A stretch of 8,871 bases of DNA from Thermoactinomycetaceae bacterium (GTDB lineage: Bacteria > Bacillota > Bacilli > Thermoactinomycetales > Thermoactinomycetaceae): NCBI GenBank assembly GCA_025449475.1, contig JANWJM010000139.1:1-8871 (forward strand), written 5' to 3'. The translations under genes and the position numbers were made by a program. This document shows, piece after piece, positions 1 to 5,977 of this stretch (the stretch's first letter is position 1; every line of letters starts with the position of its first letter). The notes beneath the pieces are model-generated. The model worked only from the letters and a program-made list of their open reading frames with translations. It was not told where the DNA came from and made no database searches.

Positions 1-494
1 ACCAACGGCTGACACTGCTCAATGGCTATTCGCATAGCCTGAAAAGTAGCCTGCAGGATATTATGTTGATCAATATACGCTGCATCAATCAACCCGATTC
101 CAATCCGAAGCGCCTGTTGTTCAATCCGTTGTTTGAGTGTATGGCGCTCACGTGCTGTTAACTTTTTTGAATCATTGATTCCTGTGACGTCAAAATCCGG
201 TGGAAGAATGACAGCGGCAGCCACTACCGGTCCAGCCAAAGGACCTCTACCCGCCTCATCCACCCCTGCACCCGCTTGATAACCTTGTCGCCAGGATATT
301 GTTTCCCATTTCCACATGGCATGCAATCGGTGGTTCTCTAACTGCTCTTTCTTGCGTTGCCGCTGATCGGTGCGTACTAATCGTTGGACTCCTTTTCGAG
401 AATCCTGTAACAAGGCATTCCATTCCTCTTGCGAAAGATGGCGATTTTGTTTGAGCCATTCCCGAATCTCTGGAATCGTCCATTTGCTGATCAA
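1..494 (-). CDS. rnhB: Ribonuclease HII (5' part; runs off the left end)
   Basis: RNase HII cuts the RNA strand of RNA/DNA hybrids and nicks at single ribonucleotides misincorporated in DNA, starting ribonucleotide excision repair in the cytoplasm. About 164 codons are present. Residues 1-70 form the N-terminal extension typical of Bacillus/Geobacillus RNase HII, thought to help bind substrate. The catalytic domain opens with GVDEAGRGPLAGP at 77-89 (metal-binding D79 and E80), and DSKKL lies at 108-112. The later catalytic aspartates fall outside the window. The start is a TTG at 494-492 whose last two bases form part of the TGA stop of rbgA (TTGA overlap). An in-frame TGA lies only two codons upstream, and AAGGATGA sits 6 nt before the TTG, so the start is well supported. 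Translation is probably coupled to rbgA. An ATG at 504 is in another frame and gives an unrelated peptide. Confidence 0.95.
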   Translation of the reverse strand, partial: MISKWTIPEIREWLKQNRHLSQEEWNALLQDSRKGVQRLVRTDQRQRKKEQLENHRLHAMWKWETISWRQGYQAGAGVDEAGRGPLAGPVVAAAVILPPDFDVTGINDSKKLTARERHTLKQRIEQQALRIGIGLIDAAYIDQHNILQATFQAMRIAIEQCQPL

Positions 495-1360
495 TCGTAT
501 TCATCCTTCCAATCCCAAGGTGCCTCTAGAGAGATTCTGCCCAATCGACCTGAACGAAAATCCTGCAACAGGATCTCTGCCGCTTTTTCCAAATCGATAA
601 CCCCACCCTTTTGCAGACAACCTCTTTTCTCAGCAATCTGTTCAAAACAATCCCATGCTTCCATTTCTTGCGAGGCGATCCGATAACGCTGTTGAAGCAC
701 ATCAGGATATCGTGCCAACAAAAACGCGATCAAGTCTAACGCCACTTCTTCTTTGGGAAGCAATTCTTCCTTAATGGCTCCACTTGCCGCCAACCGAAAC
801 CCTACTTTGGGATGTTCAAACTTCGGCCATAAAATACCCGGCGTATCGAGCAATTCCATTCTCTCTTTCATGCGAATCCATTGTTGTGCTTTGGTTACAC
901 CTGGTCGGTTCCCTGTTTTTGTTTTGGATCGCCCTGCCAGCCGGTTGATCAGTGATGATTTTCCTACATTCGGAATCCCAATCACCATCGCACGAATCAT
1001 CCTGGAGCGAATTCCTTTTCTTTCTCGTGCCGCAAAAAGATCATCTAAATTTTTTTCAGCAGCTTCCAAGATTTGTTGCTTCACTCCGGTTCCCGACTGA
1101 ACATTGATAGCGAAAGCGATAAGTCCTTTTTTTTTGAAATCCTGTATCCACTGTTGAGTCACTTTGGGATCTGCCAGATCCGATTTTGTAAACACAACTA
1201 AGCGCGGTTTATGGTTGATGATTGATCGAACCATTGGATTTTGACTCGATCGTGGCAAGCGTGCATCCAATAATTCAAAGACAATATCCACTTGTCGAAC
1301 CTTTTCTTCTACTTCTCGACGAGCTTTTGCCATGTGCCCGGGAAACCATTGTATACTCAA
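491..1360 (-). CDS. rbgA: Ribosome biogenesis GTPase RbgA (YlqF)
   Basis: RbgA is a circularly permuted GTPase that acts in late assembly of the 50S subunit. In Bacillus it is needed for a pre-50S particle to mature, and its GTPase is stimulated by 50S. Seen here, numbered from the TTG at 1360: N-terminal IQWFPGHMAKARRE; G4 motif TKSD at 58-61 ahead of G1 GIPNVGKS at 128-135; G3 DTPG at 172-175. This is the permuted G4-G1-G3 order of the YlqF/YawG family. The C-terminal ANTAR-like RNA-binding region carries EKRGCL. Length is 289 aa against about 282 in B. subtilis. I prefer the TTG at 1360: it gives MSIQWFPGHM, matching the family N-terminus, and GGGTGA lies 5 nt upstream. A GTG at 1369 would add three residues but has no spaced ribosome site. 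The gene follows lepB closely, and its TGA overlaps the rnhB start. Confidence 0.96.
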   Translation of the reverse strand: MSIQWFPGHMAKARREVEEKVRQVDIVFELLDARLPRSSQNPMVRSIINHKPRLVVFTKSDLADPKVTQQWIQDFKKKGLIAFAINVQSGTGVKQQILEAAEKNLDDLFAARERKGIRSRMIRAMVIGIPNVGKSSLINRLAGRSKTKTGNRPGVTKAQQWIRMKERMELLDTPGILWPKFEHPKVGFRLAASGAIKEELLPKEEVALDLIAFLLARYPDVLQQRYRIASQEMEAWDCFEQIAEKRGCLQKGGVIDLEKAAEILLQDFRSGRLGRISLEAPWDWKDEYD

Positions 1361-1373
1361 ACCTTTCACCCGC

Positions 1374-1913
1374 TTAATTCAACATTTTCCATCTTGTAAA
1401 TGGCCAATAAACAAAATCGACTCTTCCTACCAACTCATCCATCGAAACAGCCCCAAGGTCTGGATCCCGACTATCTCGACTATTTTGACGATTATCGCCC
1501 AATACAAACAAACTTCCCTCTGGAACTGTTTGTTCTTCAAAGTCATCCGTTGGCGTCGTCGAAGGCAAATACGGTTCTAAAATCACTTTTCCATTGATCA
1601 TCAGTTGACCATTACGCATCTCCACTTTTTCACCCGGTAAAGCGATGACACGCTTAATGTAATCTTTCTCTTCCAACGCATGGAAAACCACCACATCTCC
1701 ACGCTGAGGTTGTTCAAAGCGATAAATCCATTTATTTACGATCACAAAATCGCCAGATTGAAGGGTGGGTTGCATCGATGAACCAATTACATCAAAAGGT
1801 TCATACAAAAATAGACGAATGACCAAGGAAAAAAGAATGGCGATCGATATGACAACCATCCAATCCATTGAAAACGATTTCTTCTTTTTACGCCGCGGCT
1901 CGAACGGAGTCAT
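1374..1913 (-). CDS. lepB: Signal peptidase I, P-type (SipS-like)
   Basis: Membrane-bound serine protease that removes signal peptides from exported preproteins on the outer face of the membrane. The 179-aa protein has a short basic cytoplasmic tail (RRKKKK at 7-12), one membrane anchor at about 18-36, then the catalytic domain. SSMQPTL holds the nucleophile Ser46; YIKRVIALPGE holds the general base Lys87; GDNRQNSRDSR lies at 138-148. One N-terminal anchor and a Ser-Lys dyad are the Gram-positive P-type pattern. The start is ATG at 1913 with GGAGGG 5 nt upstream. It lies downstream of rplS, separated by a terminator hairpin, and 4-13 nt before rbgA depending on the rbgA start. B. subtilis as I recall it keeps its sip genes elsewhere, whereas other Firmicutes carry lepB between rplS and rbgA. 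I see no convincing promoter of its own, so expression is probably by readthrough. Confidence 0.96.
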   Translation of the reverse strand: MTPFEPRRKKKKSFSMDWMVVISIAILFSLVIRLFLYEPFDVIGSSMQPTLQSGDFVIVNKWIYRFEQPQRGDVVVFHALEEKDYIKRVIALPGEKVEMRNGQLMINGKVILEPYLPSTTPTDDFEEQTVPEGSLFVLGDNRQNSRDSRDPDLGAVSMDELVGRVDFVYWPFTRWKMLN

Positions 1914-1947
1914 ACATACCCTCCATTTATATATTGATAGGAAGGAA

Positions 1948-1981
1948 GCAAAAAGGCTTGATGAATCTCAAGCCCTTTTGC
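1948..1981 (-). terminator. Intrinsic terminator after rplS
   Basis: Read on the minus strand, two 14-nt arms (1981-1968 and 1961-1948) pair completely around a 6-nt loop. The core is GGCTTGA/TCAAGCC, extended by one G-U pair, four A-U pairs and a CG/GC closure, and the descending arm contains TTTTT. The hairpin starts 9 nt after the rplS stop. The single G-U wobble becomes an A-C mismatch on the other strand, which suggests the structure serves the minus-strand transcript. It probably ends or attenuates the rplS transcript while letting some polymerase through to lepB. Confidence 0.8.
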
Positions 1982-1990
1982 TCAGATGTT

Positions 1991-2338
1991 CTATTTTCGA
2001 TAAGCTTCTCGAATACGGGCAGCTTTTCCACGTCGATTGCGAAGATAGAACAACTTCGCGCGACGAACTTTCCCACGACGAACCACTTCAATTTTTTCAA
2101 TTTGTGGGGAGTGGACTGGGAATGTACGCTCAACCCCTACACCATATGAGATCTTTCGAACAGTAAACGTCTCCGAAATGCCTGTACCGCGGCGTTGGAT
2201 CACAACTCCCTCAAACATTTGGCTTCTCCGTTGTCCACCTTTTACTTTTACATAGACGCGCAAGGTATCACCAGGACCGAAATCAGGAATATCCTTACGC
2301 AGTTGATTTTCTGTGACTTCACGTAGTATGGGATGCAT
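1991..2338 (-). CDS. rplS: 50S ribosomal protein L19
   Basis: L19 is a 50S protein near the interface with the 30S subunit and contributes to an intersubunit bridge. The product is basic and full length for the family: 115 aa from ATG at 2338. Recognisable blocks are PGDTLRVYVKVKGG, FEGVVIQRRG, the strongly conserved ETFTVRKISYGVGVERTFP, and the C-terminal VRRGKVRRAKLFYLR with GKAARI. I choose ATG 2338 because AGGAGGTG lies 7 nt upstream; an in-frame GTG at 2341 would leave only 4 nt. The 84-nt gap upstream holds a promoter candidate and a structured leader, and a terminator follows, so rplS can be a single-gene transcript as well as part of readthrough from trmD. Confidence 0.98.
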   Translation of the reverse strand: MHPILREVTENQLRKDIPDFGPGDTLRVYVKVKGGQRRSQMFEGVVIQRRGTGISETFTVRKISYGVGVERTFPVHSPQIEKIEVVRRGKVRRAKLFYLRNRRGKAARIREAYRK

Positions 2339-2345
2339 CACATGA

Positions 2346-2390
2346 CACCTCCTTTGGTCAATTCCAAAACATATGCGCTTGCACTGAACG
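2346..2390 (-). promoter_or_regulatory. Structured 5' leader of rplS, candidate L19 autoregulatory leader
   Basis: The transcript ahead of rplS can fold in two overlapping ways. GTTCAGT (2389-2383) can pair with ATTGACC (2362-2356) with one mismatch, enclosing a small TGC/GCA hairpin. Alternatively TTTTGG (2369-2364) can pair with CCAAAG (2357-2352) around AATTGA, occluding the start of the AAAGGAGG ribosome site. Such competing folds fit ribosomal-protein leader autoregulation. Rfam has an L19 leader family in Firmicutes at this genomic position, but I cannot run the covariance model, so identity is inferred from position and foldability. Confidence 0.5.
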
Positions 2391-2395
2391 AAGAT

Positions 2396-2425
2396 ATTTT
2401 ATCATAGGACGACTTCAGAAAACAA
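2396..2425 (-). promoter_or_regulatory. Candidate extended -10 sigma-A promoter for rplS
   Basis: On the minus strand TAAAAT (2401-2396) matches the -10 consensus at 5 of 6 and is preceded by TGA, giving an extended -10 (TGnTAAAAT). A weak -35, TTGTTT (2425-2420), lies 18 nt upstream, immediately after the trmD stop codon. The predicted start near 2389 would place the foldable leader at the very 5' end of the transcript. The poor -35 makes this moderate evidence. Confidence 0.5.
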
Positions 2426-3181
2426 TTATTCCTTTGTTGGAGCTTCTTTCTTTAATTGCGAAAGAAAGCGACGCTCCTCTTCTGACAATGATGCCGATCG
2501 CAACAAATCGGGGCGACGTCGCCATGTCCGACGAAGGGACTCCCGTCGCCTCCATTGTTCGATTCGCTGATGATTTCCGGAGAGCAGTACATCCGGTACA
2601 CGGTATCCACGAAATTCTGCTGGACGCGTATATTGTGGATATTCAAGCAATCCATCAGTGAAGGAGTCCGCTTTTGGTGAAAGGCGATTTCCGAGAACAC
2701 CCGGAATCAGGCGACTGATACTATCTACCAATACCATCGCGGGAAGTTCGCCTCCCGTCAAGATATAGTCACCAATCGAAATTTCCTTCGTGACCAAATG
2801 TTCGCGAATCCTTTCATCAAAACCAGCATAATGACCACAGATCAGGATAAGATGAGAAGCACTCGCTAACTCTTGAGCCTTCTGTTGAGTATACGGTTCA
2901 CCTTGAGGTGATAAGAGAATCACCTCAGTCGGTTCAGAGCGTTCTTTTAACAGATGTTCAACCGCTCGAAAAATCGGCTCTGGTTTTAAAACCATGCCAT
3001 CGCCTCCGCCATATGGAGCATCATCGACTATCCGGTGTTTATCCGTTGCAAATTGACGAAAATCGATAATTTGTGTTTCGATTAATCCTTTTTCATGGGC
3101 TTTTCTGATAATACTTGTATGTAAAAAGCCCTGAAACATTTCTGGAAACAGCGTCAGGATATCAAAATGAATCCGTGTCAA
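2426..3181 (-). CDS. trmD: tRNA (guanine37-N1)-methyltransferase TrmD
   Basis: TrmD methylates N1 of G37 next to the anticodon using S-adenosylmethionine, preventing +1 frameshifting. It is a trefoil-knot (SPOUT) homodimer. Numbered from TTG 3181 (251 aa): FDILTLFPEMF near the N-terminus; PYGGGDGM at about 56-63; knot motif CGHYAGFDERI at 115-125; SIGDYILTGGELPAM; SRLIPGVLG with Arg157 (equivalent to E. coli R154); and DSF with Asp172 (equivalent to E. coli D169). The C-terminal domain has YTRPAEFRG and VPDVLLSGNH. The TTG at 3181 forms a TTGA overlap with the rimM stop and gives an N-terminus only three residues longer than B. subtilis TrmD as I remember it; AAGGA lies 11 nt upstream. An upstream in-frame TTG at 3205 would overlap rimM by 28 nt and add eight residues. 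Odd point: Ala119 stands where the proteins I recall have Glu. Confidence 0.96.
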   Translation of the reverse strand: MTRIHFDILTLFPEMFQGFLHTSIIRKAHEKGLIETQIIDFRQFATDKHRIVDDAPYGGGDGMVLKPEPIFRAVEHLLKERSEPTEVILLSPQGEPYTQQKAQELASASHLILICGHYAGFDERIREHLVTKEISIGDYILTGGELPAMVLVDSISRLIPGVLGNRLSPKADSFTDGLLEYPQYTRPAEFRGYRVPDVLLSGNHQRIEQWRRRESLRRTWRRRPDLLRSASLSEEERRFLSQLKKEAPTKE

Positions 3182-3714
3182 GATGATTCCAATCCTTCCA
3201 TCCAAACAATCGTAATTTTCCTATTTTTGAGATCAACCTCTCGGATGACCTCTTTTACACCTGGAAGTAGAATCTCTTTGCCCGTCTCGCTCGCTTCTAC
3301 CACCCATACATCATTTGCGGGATAACGTAAGATCTCCTTAACGTTCCCAAGGTTTTGTCCGTCTGTCGTTTGCACCGAACAACCAATAATTTGATGAAAG
3401 TAATACTCATCTTTTTCGAGACTGCTGAAAACGGCTTCCGTCATAGGAACCCATAATTCGGCATTACGCCATTGCTCCACCTCATCGATATGATTCCATT
3501 CTTCAAACTGGACGAGGAAAAGGTTCTTATGTGGTCGACTCCTTTTCACAACAACAGAAATCGGCTCAAGCAGACTAGGATGGGATAGAAAGAGCCTTGT
3601 TTGTGGAGCAAAACGGTGTTCCGGAAAATCCGTATTGGAGAGCACTCGCACTTCTCCTCGAATCCCGTGCGTACCTACAATACGTCCTACGAGTAAATGC
3701 TCCGTTTCTGACAA
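3178..3714 (-). CDS. rimM: 16S rRNA processing protein RimM
   Basis: RimM helps mature the head of the 30S subunit around S19 and aids processing of the 16S rRNA 3' domain. The 178-aa protein shows the N-terminal RimM beta-barrel (VGRIVGTHGIRGEVRV at about 9-24) and a C-terminal PRC-barrel (YYFHQIIGC, then ANDVWVV, LLPGVKEVI and a final MEGL). Length is normal for the family. The start is TTG at 3714, 5 nt after the khpA stop, and it gives the expected N-terminus. GGGG abuts the start codon, so the ribosome site is not properly spaced, and expression probably relies on coupling to khpA. The B. subtilis gene ylqD, which as I recall lies between khpA and rimM, is absent here. Confidence 0.96.
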   Translation of the reverse strand: MSETEHLLVGRIVGTHGIRGEVRVLSNTDFPEHRFAPQTRLFLSHPSLLEPISVVVKRSRPHKNLFLVQFEEWNHIDEVEQWRNAELWVPMTEAVFSSLEKDEYYFHQIIGCSVQTTDGQNLGNVKEILRYPANDVWVVEASETGKEILLPGVKEVIREVDLKNRKITIVWMEGLESS

Positions 3715-3719
3715 CCCCT

Positions 3720-3953
3720 TTACTCACACAGGGTTAACTGAACCCGTTTATTTTTCATTTTTGCCGAAGCAAACAAGACAGTACGGACAGCTTGTATGAC
3801 ACGCCCATTCTTTCCAATCATTCTTCCCATATCTTCTTTTGCAACGGATAATTCATACGTAATCGTTCCATCCTCTTGAGGAATCTCTACTACTTGCACT
3901 TGCTCTGGGTGATCCACAATCGCTTGTGCAAGAAACTCAACCAACTCTTTCAT
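3720..3953 (-). CDS. khpA: KH-domain RNA-binding protein KhpA (YlqC)
   Basis: KhpA is a small single-KH-domain RNA-binding protein. In streptococci and other Firmicutes it partners with KhpB (Jag/EloR), binds many RNAs, and influences cell elongation and division. The 77-aa product is full length for the family. The RNA-binding loop IGKNG (46-50) lies in GRMIGKNGRVIQAVRTVL, preceded by ITYELSVAKEDMG. ATG at 3953 has GGAGG 6 nt upstream. It sits between rpsP (23-nt gap) and rimM (5-nt gap), its usual place in Firmicutes. Family assignment is secure; its exact RNA targets cannot be read from the sequence. Confidence 0.95.
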   Translation of the reverse strand: MKELVEFLAQAIVDHPEQVQVVEIPQEDGTITYELSVAKEDMGRMIGKNGRVIQAVRTVLFASAKMKNKRVQLTLCE

Positions 3954-3976
3954 CCTGATCCTCCGTGTGGTGAAAG

Positions 3977-4252
3977 TTAGTTTTTACCATATTTGCTTTC
4001 ATGTACCTCTTGCAAAATTCCTTGTTTGCGAAAAAGGCTTCGAACGGTATCGGATGGTTGTGCACCATCTGCCAACCATTTTAATGCTCGTTCTTCATTG
4101 ATTTTGATCTGTGCTGGATCTGTCAATGGATTATAATATCCGATCTCTTCAATAAAACGACCATCCCGTGGTGCACGAGAATCCGCTACAACTACACGGT
4201 AAAAAGGAGATTTTTTAGCACCCATGCGTTTTAAACGAATTTTTACAGCCAT
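3977..4252 (-). CDS. rpsP: 30S ribosomal protein S16
   Basis: S16 is an early-binding 30S protein that stabilises the 5' domain of 16S rRNA. The 91-aa product starts with MAVKIRLKRMGAKKSPFYRV, the family signature, followed by VVADSRAPRDGRFIEEIGYYNP and the C-terminal ERALKWLADGAQPSDTVRSL. I place the start at ATG 4252 because GGGAGG lies 8 nt upstream and the protein then begins MAVKIRL as in its homologues. An in-frame TTG at 4258 is only 2 nt from that ribosome site and would add two residues. The ribosome site shares a base with the ffh TAG stop, so ffh and rpsP are probably cotranscribed. Confidence 0.98.
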   Translation of the reverse strand: MAVKIRLKRMGAKKSPFYRVVVADSRAPRDGRFIEEIGYYNPLTDPAQIKINEERALKWLADGAQPSDTVRSLFRKQGILQEVHESKYGKN

Positions 4253-4265
4253 ATTCAAATCCTCC

Positions 4266-5615
4266 CTAAAATGGTGAAAATGGAAACTTCAATCGTTTTT
4301 TCTTCCCACCTTTGGTCATGGTGGTAAGTTTCTTCATCATCTTTTTCATCTCGGCGAATTGTTTTAAAAGCCGATTAACTTCTTGTACCGTCACACCACT
4401 CCCTTTTGCAATTCGCTTGCGCCGACTTGCATTAATGATTTCTGGATGTGACTTTTCATCAGGTGTCATCGACTTAATAATCGCTTCAATCCGATTGAGT
4501 TGTTTCTCATCAATGGTTAGATTCTTCATCCCTTTTATTTTACCAGCACCCGGCAGCATCGCCAGCATTTCTTCCAACGGTCCCATACTCCGAACCTGTT
4601 GCATTTGCTCGAGAAAGTCATCAAAAGTGAATGACATCGTCTGCATTTTCTTTTCTAATTCTTTCATCTTTTTCTTATCGACAGCTTGTTCTGCTTTTTC
4701 GATTAAACTAATGATGTCACCCATCCCTAAAATTCGTTGGGCCATGCGATCCGGATGAAAAGGTTCCAAAGCGTCCATCTTTTCACCCATCCCTACGAAT
4801 TTGATCGGGCAGTTGGTAACTTCTTTCACGGATAAAGCTGCTCCGCCACGCGTATCTCCATCCAGTTTAGTCAGTACAACCCCAGTCAAGGTGAGTTCAC
4901 GATTAAAAGCTTCGGCTACATTGACCGCATCTTGACCCGTCATCGCATCGACAACAAGCAAGATTTCATCGGGGTGAACCGCCTCACGGATCTGCTTCAA
5001 TTCCTCCATCATGGATTCATCAATATGAAGACGACCTGCTGTATCGATTAACACAAAATCGTGATCATTCTCTTTGGCTTGAGCCAAGCCATCTGTGACA
5101 ATCTGAACCGGAACCGACTGCTCATCCTTTGCAAAGACAGGGATCTCCAGTTGCCCACCAATCACCTGCAATTGTTTGATCGCAGCAGGACGATAAATAT
5201 CGGCAGCAATAAGCAATGGACGATGATGCTTTTGTTTCTTTAAAAACCGAGCCAACTTTCCAGTCGTGGTCGTTTTTCCCGACCCTTGCAAACCGACCCT
5301 CATTACAACTGTCGGCGGTCGCGTGCTCTGAATCAATTCACTCTGCTGCCCCCCCATCAATTGGGTGAGCTCTTCACGTACCACTTTGATCACCTGCTGC
5401 CCAGGTGTTAAGCTGGCAAGTACCTCTTGTCCAATCGCCCGTTCCTTCACACGATTGATAAACGTCTTCACAACTCTGAAGTTCACGTCCGCTTCTAACA
5501 GGGCAAGACGAACCTCACGCATGGCGGTTTTGACATCCGCTTCAGTAACTTTCCCTTTTCCTCGCAATTTCTTCATCACTGCTTGCAAACGTTCCGATAA
5601 TCCTTCGAATGCCAT
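4266..5615 (-). CDS. ffh: Signal recognition particle protein Ffh
   Basis: Ffh (SRP54) binds signal sequences emerging from the ribosome and, with SRP RNA, delivers them to FtsY at the membrane. At 449 aa it is normal length. The N domain (1-95) includes the conserved ALLEADVN. The G domain has the P-loop GLQGSGKTTTTGK (108-120), DTAGR (191-195), TGQDAVN (226-232) and TKLDG (249-253). The methionine-rich M domain begins near 297 with GMGD and includes the SRP-RNA-binding helices around SRRKRIAKGSG (397-407). The C-terminus is basic (KGGKKKRLK). ATG at 5615 has GGGGAGGTG ending 5 nt before it. It follows ylxM by 27 nt and should be read from the promoter upstream of ylxM. Similarity to ftsY in the G domain is ancient paralogy. 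Confidence 0.99.
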   Translation of the reverse strand: MAFEGLSERLQAVMKKLRGKGKVTEADVKTAMREVRLALLEADVNFRVVKTFINRVKERAIGQEVLASLTPGQQVIKVVREELTQLMGGQQSELIQSTRPPTVVMRVGLQGSGKTTTTGKLARFLKKQKHHRPLLIAADIYRPAAIKQLQVIGGQLEIPVFAKDEQSVPVQIVTDGLAQAKENDHDFVLIDTAGRLHIDESMMEELKQIREAVHPDEILLVVDAMTGQDAVNVAEAFNRELTLTGVVLTKLDGDTRGGAALSVKEVTNCPIKFVGMGEKMDALEPFHPDRMAQRILGMGDIISLIEKAEQAVDKKKMKELEKKMQTMSFTFDDFLEQMQQVRSMGPLEEMLAMLPGAGKIKGMKNLTIDEKQLNRIEAIIKSMTPDEKSHPEIINASRRKRIAKGSGVTVQEVNRLLKQFAEMKKMMKKLTTMTKGGKKKRLKFPFSPF

Positions 5616-5642
5616 CCGCTCACCTCCCCAACTATTCTTTGG

Positions 5643-5975
5643 TTAATCAAGTTCAATCATTTTTCGAATCAGTGGTTCAGCGACGGTTTTTGCATCCAAA
5701 TGATTCTCCAACTGATGAAGTAATTGCTCTGCAATCTGCTGCCGCTGATGATGCTTCTGGATGAGACGGAGCTTTTCTTCCAAGTCCGTCAAAAGTTTTC
5801 CCGCTCGTTTGATCGACTCAAAAATAGCTTGTCTTGTGACCCCTTGATGTTCCGCAATCTCACTCAGTGACCAATCCTCGAGATAATACATCTCCAAAAG
5901 CAATCGTTGCTTTTCGGTTAATAGCGGATGGTAAAAATCATAAAGAAGGTTCATCTCTGTCGTCCGTTCCAACAT
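5643..5975 (-). CDS. ylxM: YlxM/p13-like helix-turn-helix protein, SRP-associated
   Basis: YlxM (UPF0122) is a small helix-turn-helix protein encoded next to ffh across Firmicutes. In streptococci it has been linked to SRP function and stimulation of Ffh/FtsY GTPase activity; the fold resembles sigma-factor region 4. The 110-aa protein matches the family along its length: MNLLYDFYHPLLTEKQ, then the helix-turn-helix SLSEIAEHQGVTRQAIFESIKR at about 36-57, a charged helix at 60-80, and the C-terminal end LIRKMIELD. ATG at 5975 has GAGGTGA 7 nt upstream. That ribosome site can fold into a small hairpin (5978-5989). The gene is first behind the strong promoter at 6051-6023, so it probably leads the ffh-rpsP unit. 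Confidence 0.95.
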   Translation of the reverse strand: MLERTTEMNLLYDFYHPLLTEKQRLLLEMYYLEDWSLSEIAEHQGVTRQAIFESIKRAGKLLTDLEEKLRLIQKHHQRQQIAEQLLHQLENHLDAKTVAEPLIRKMIELD

Positions 5976-5977
5976 CA

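Noticed and set aside
256..504. 82-codon minus-strand frame starting at an ATG near the rnhB start
   Set aside because: The overlapping frame from TTG 494 encodes clear RNase HII motifs; this frame is its shadow.
753..1100. 115-codon open frame on the plus strand
   Set aside because: Antisense to the rbgA GTPase motifs, no ribosome site.
1925..1947. AT-rich stretch before lepB as a promoter
   Set aside because: TATAAA-like bases lie next to the ribosome site with no -35 at proper distance; more likely an unstructured translation-friendly region.
4312..4758. 148-codon open frame on the plus strand
   Set aside because: It lies wholly antisense to the M-domain part of ffh; no ribosome site or recognisable family. 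Antisense shadow of a conserved gene.
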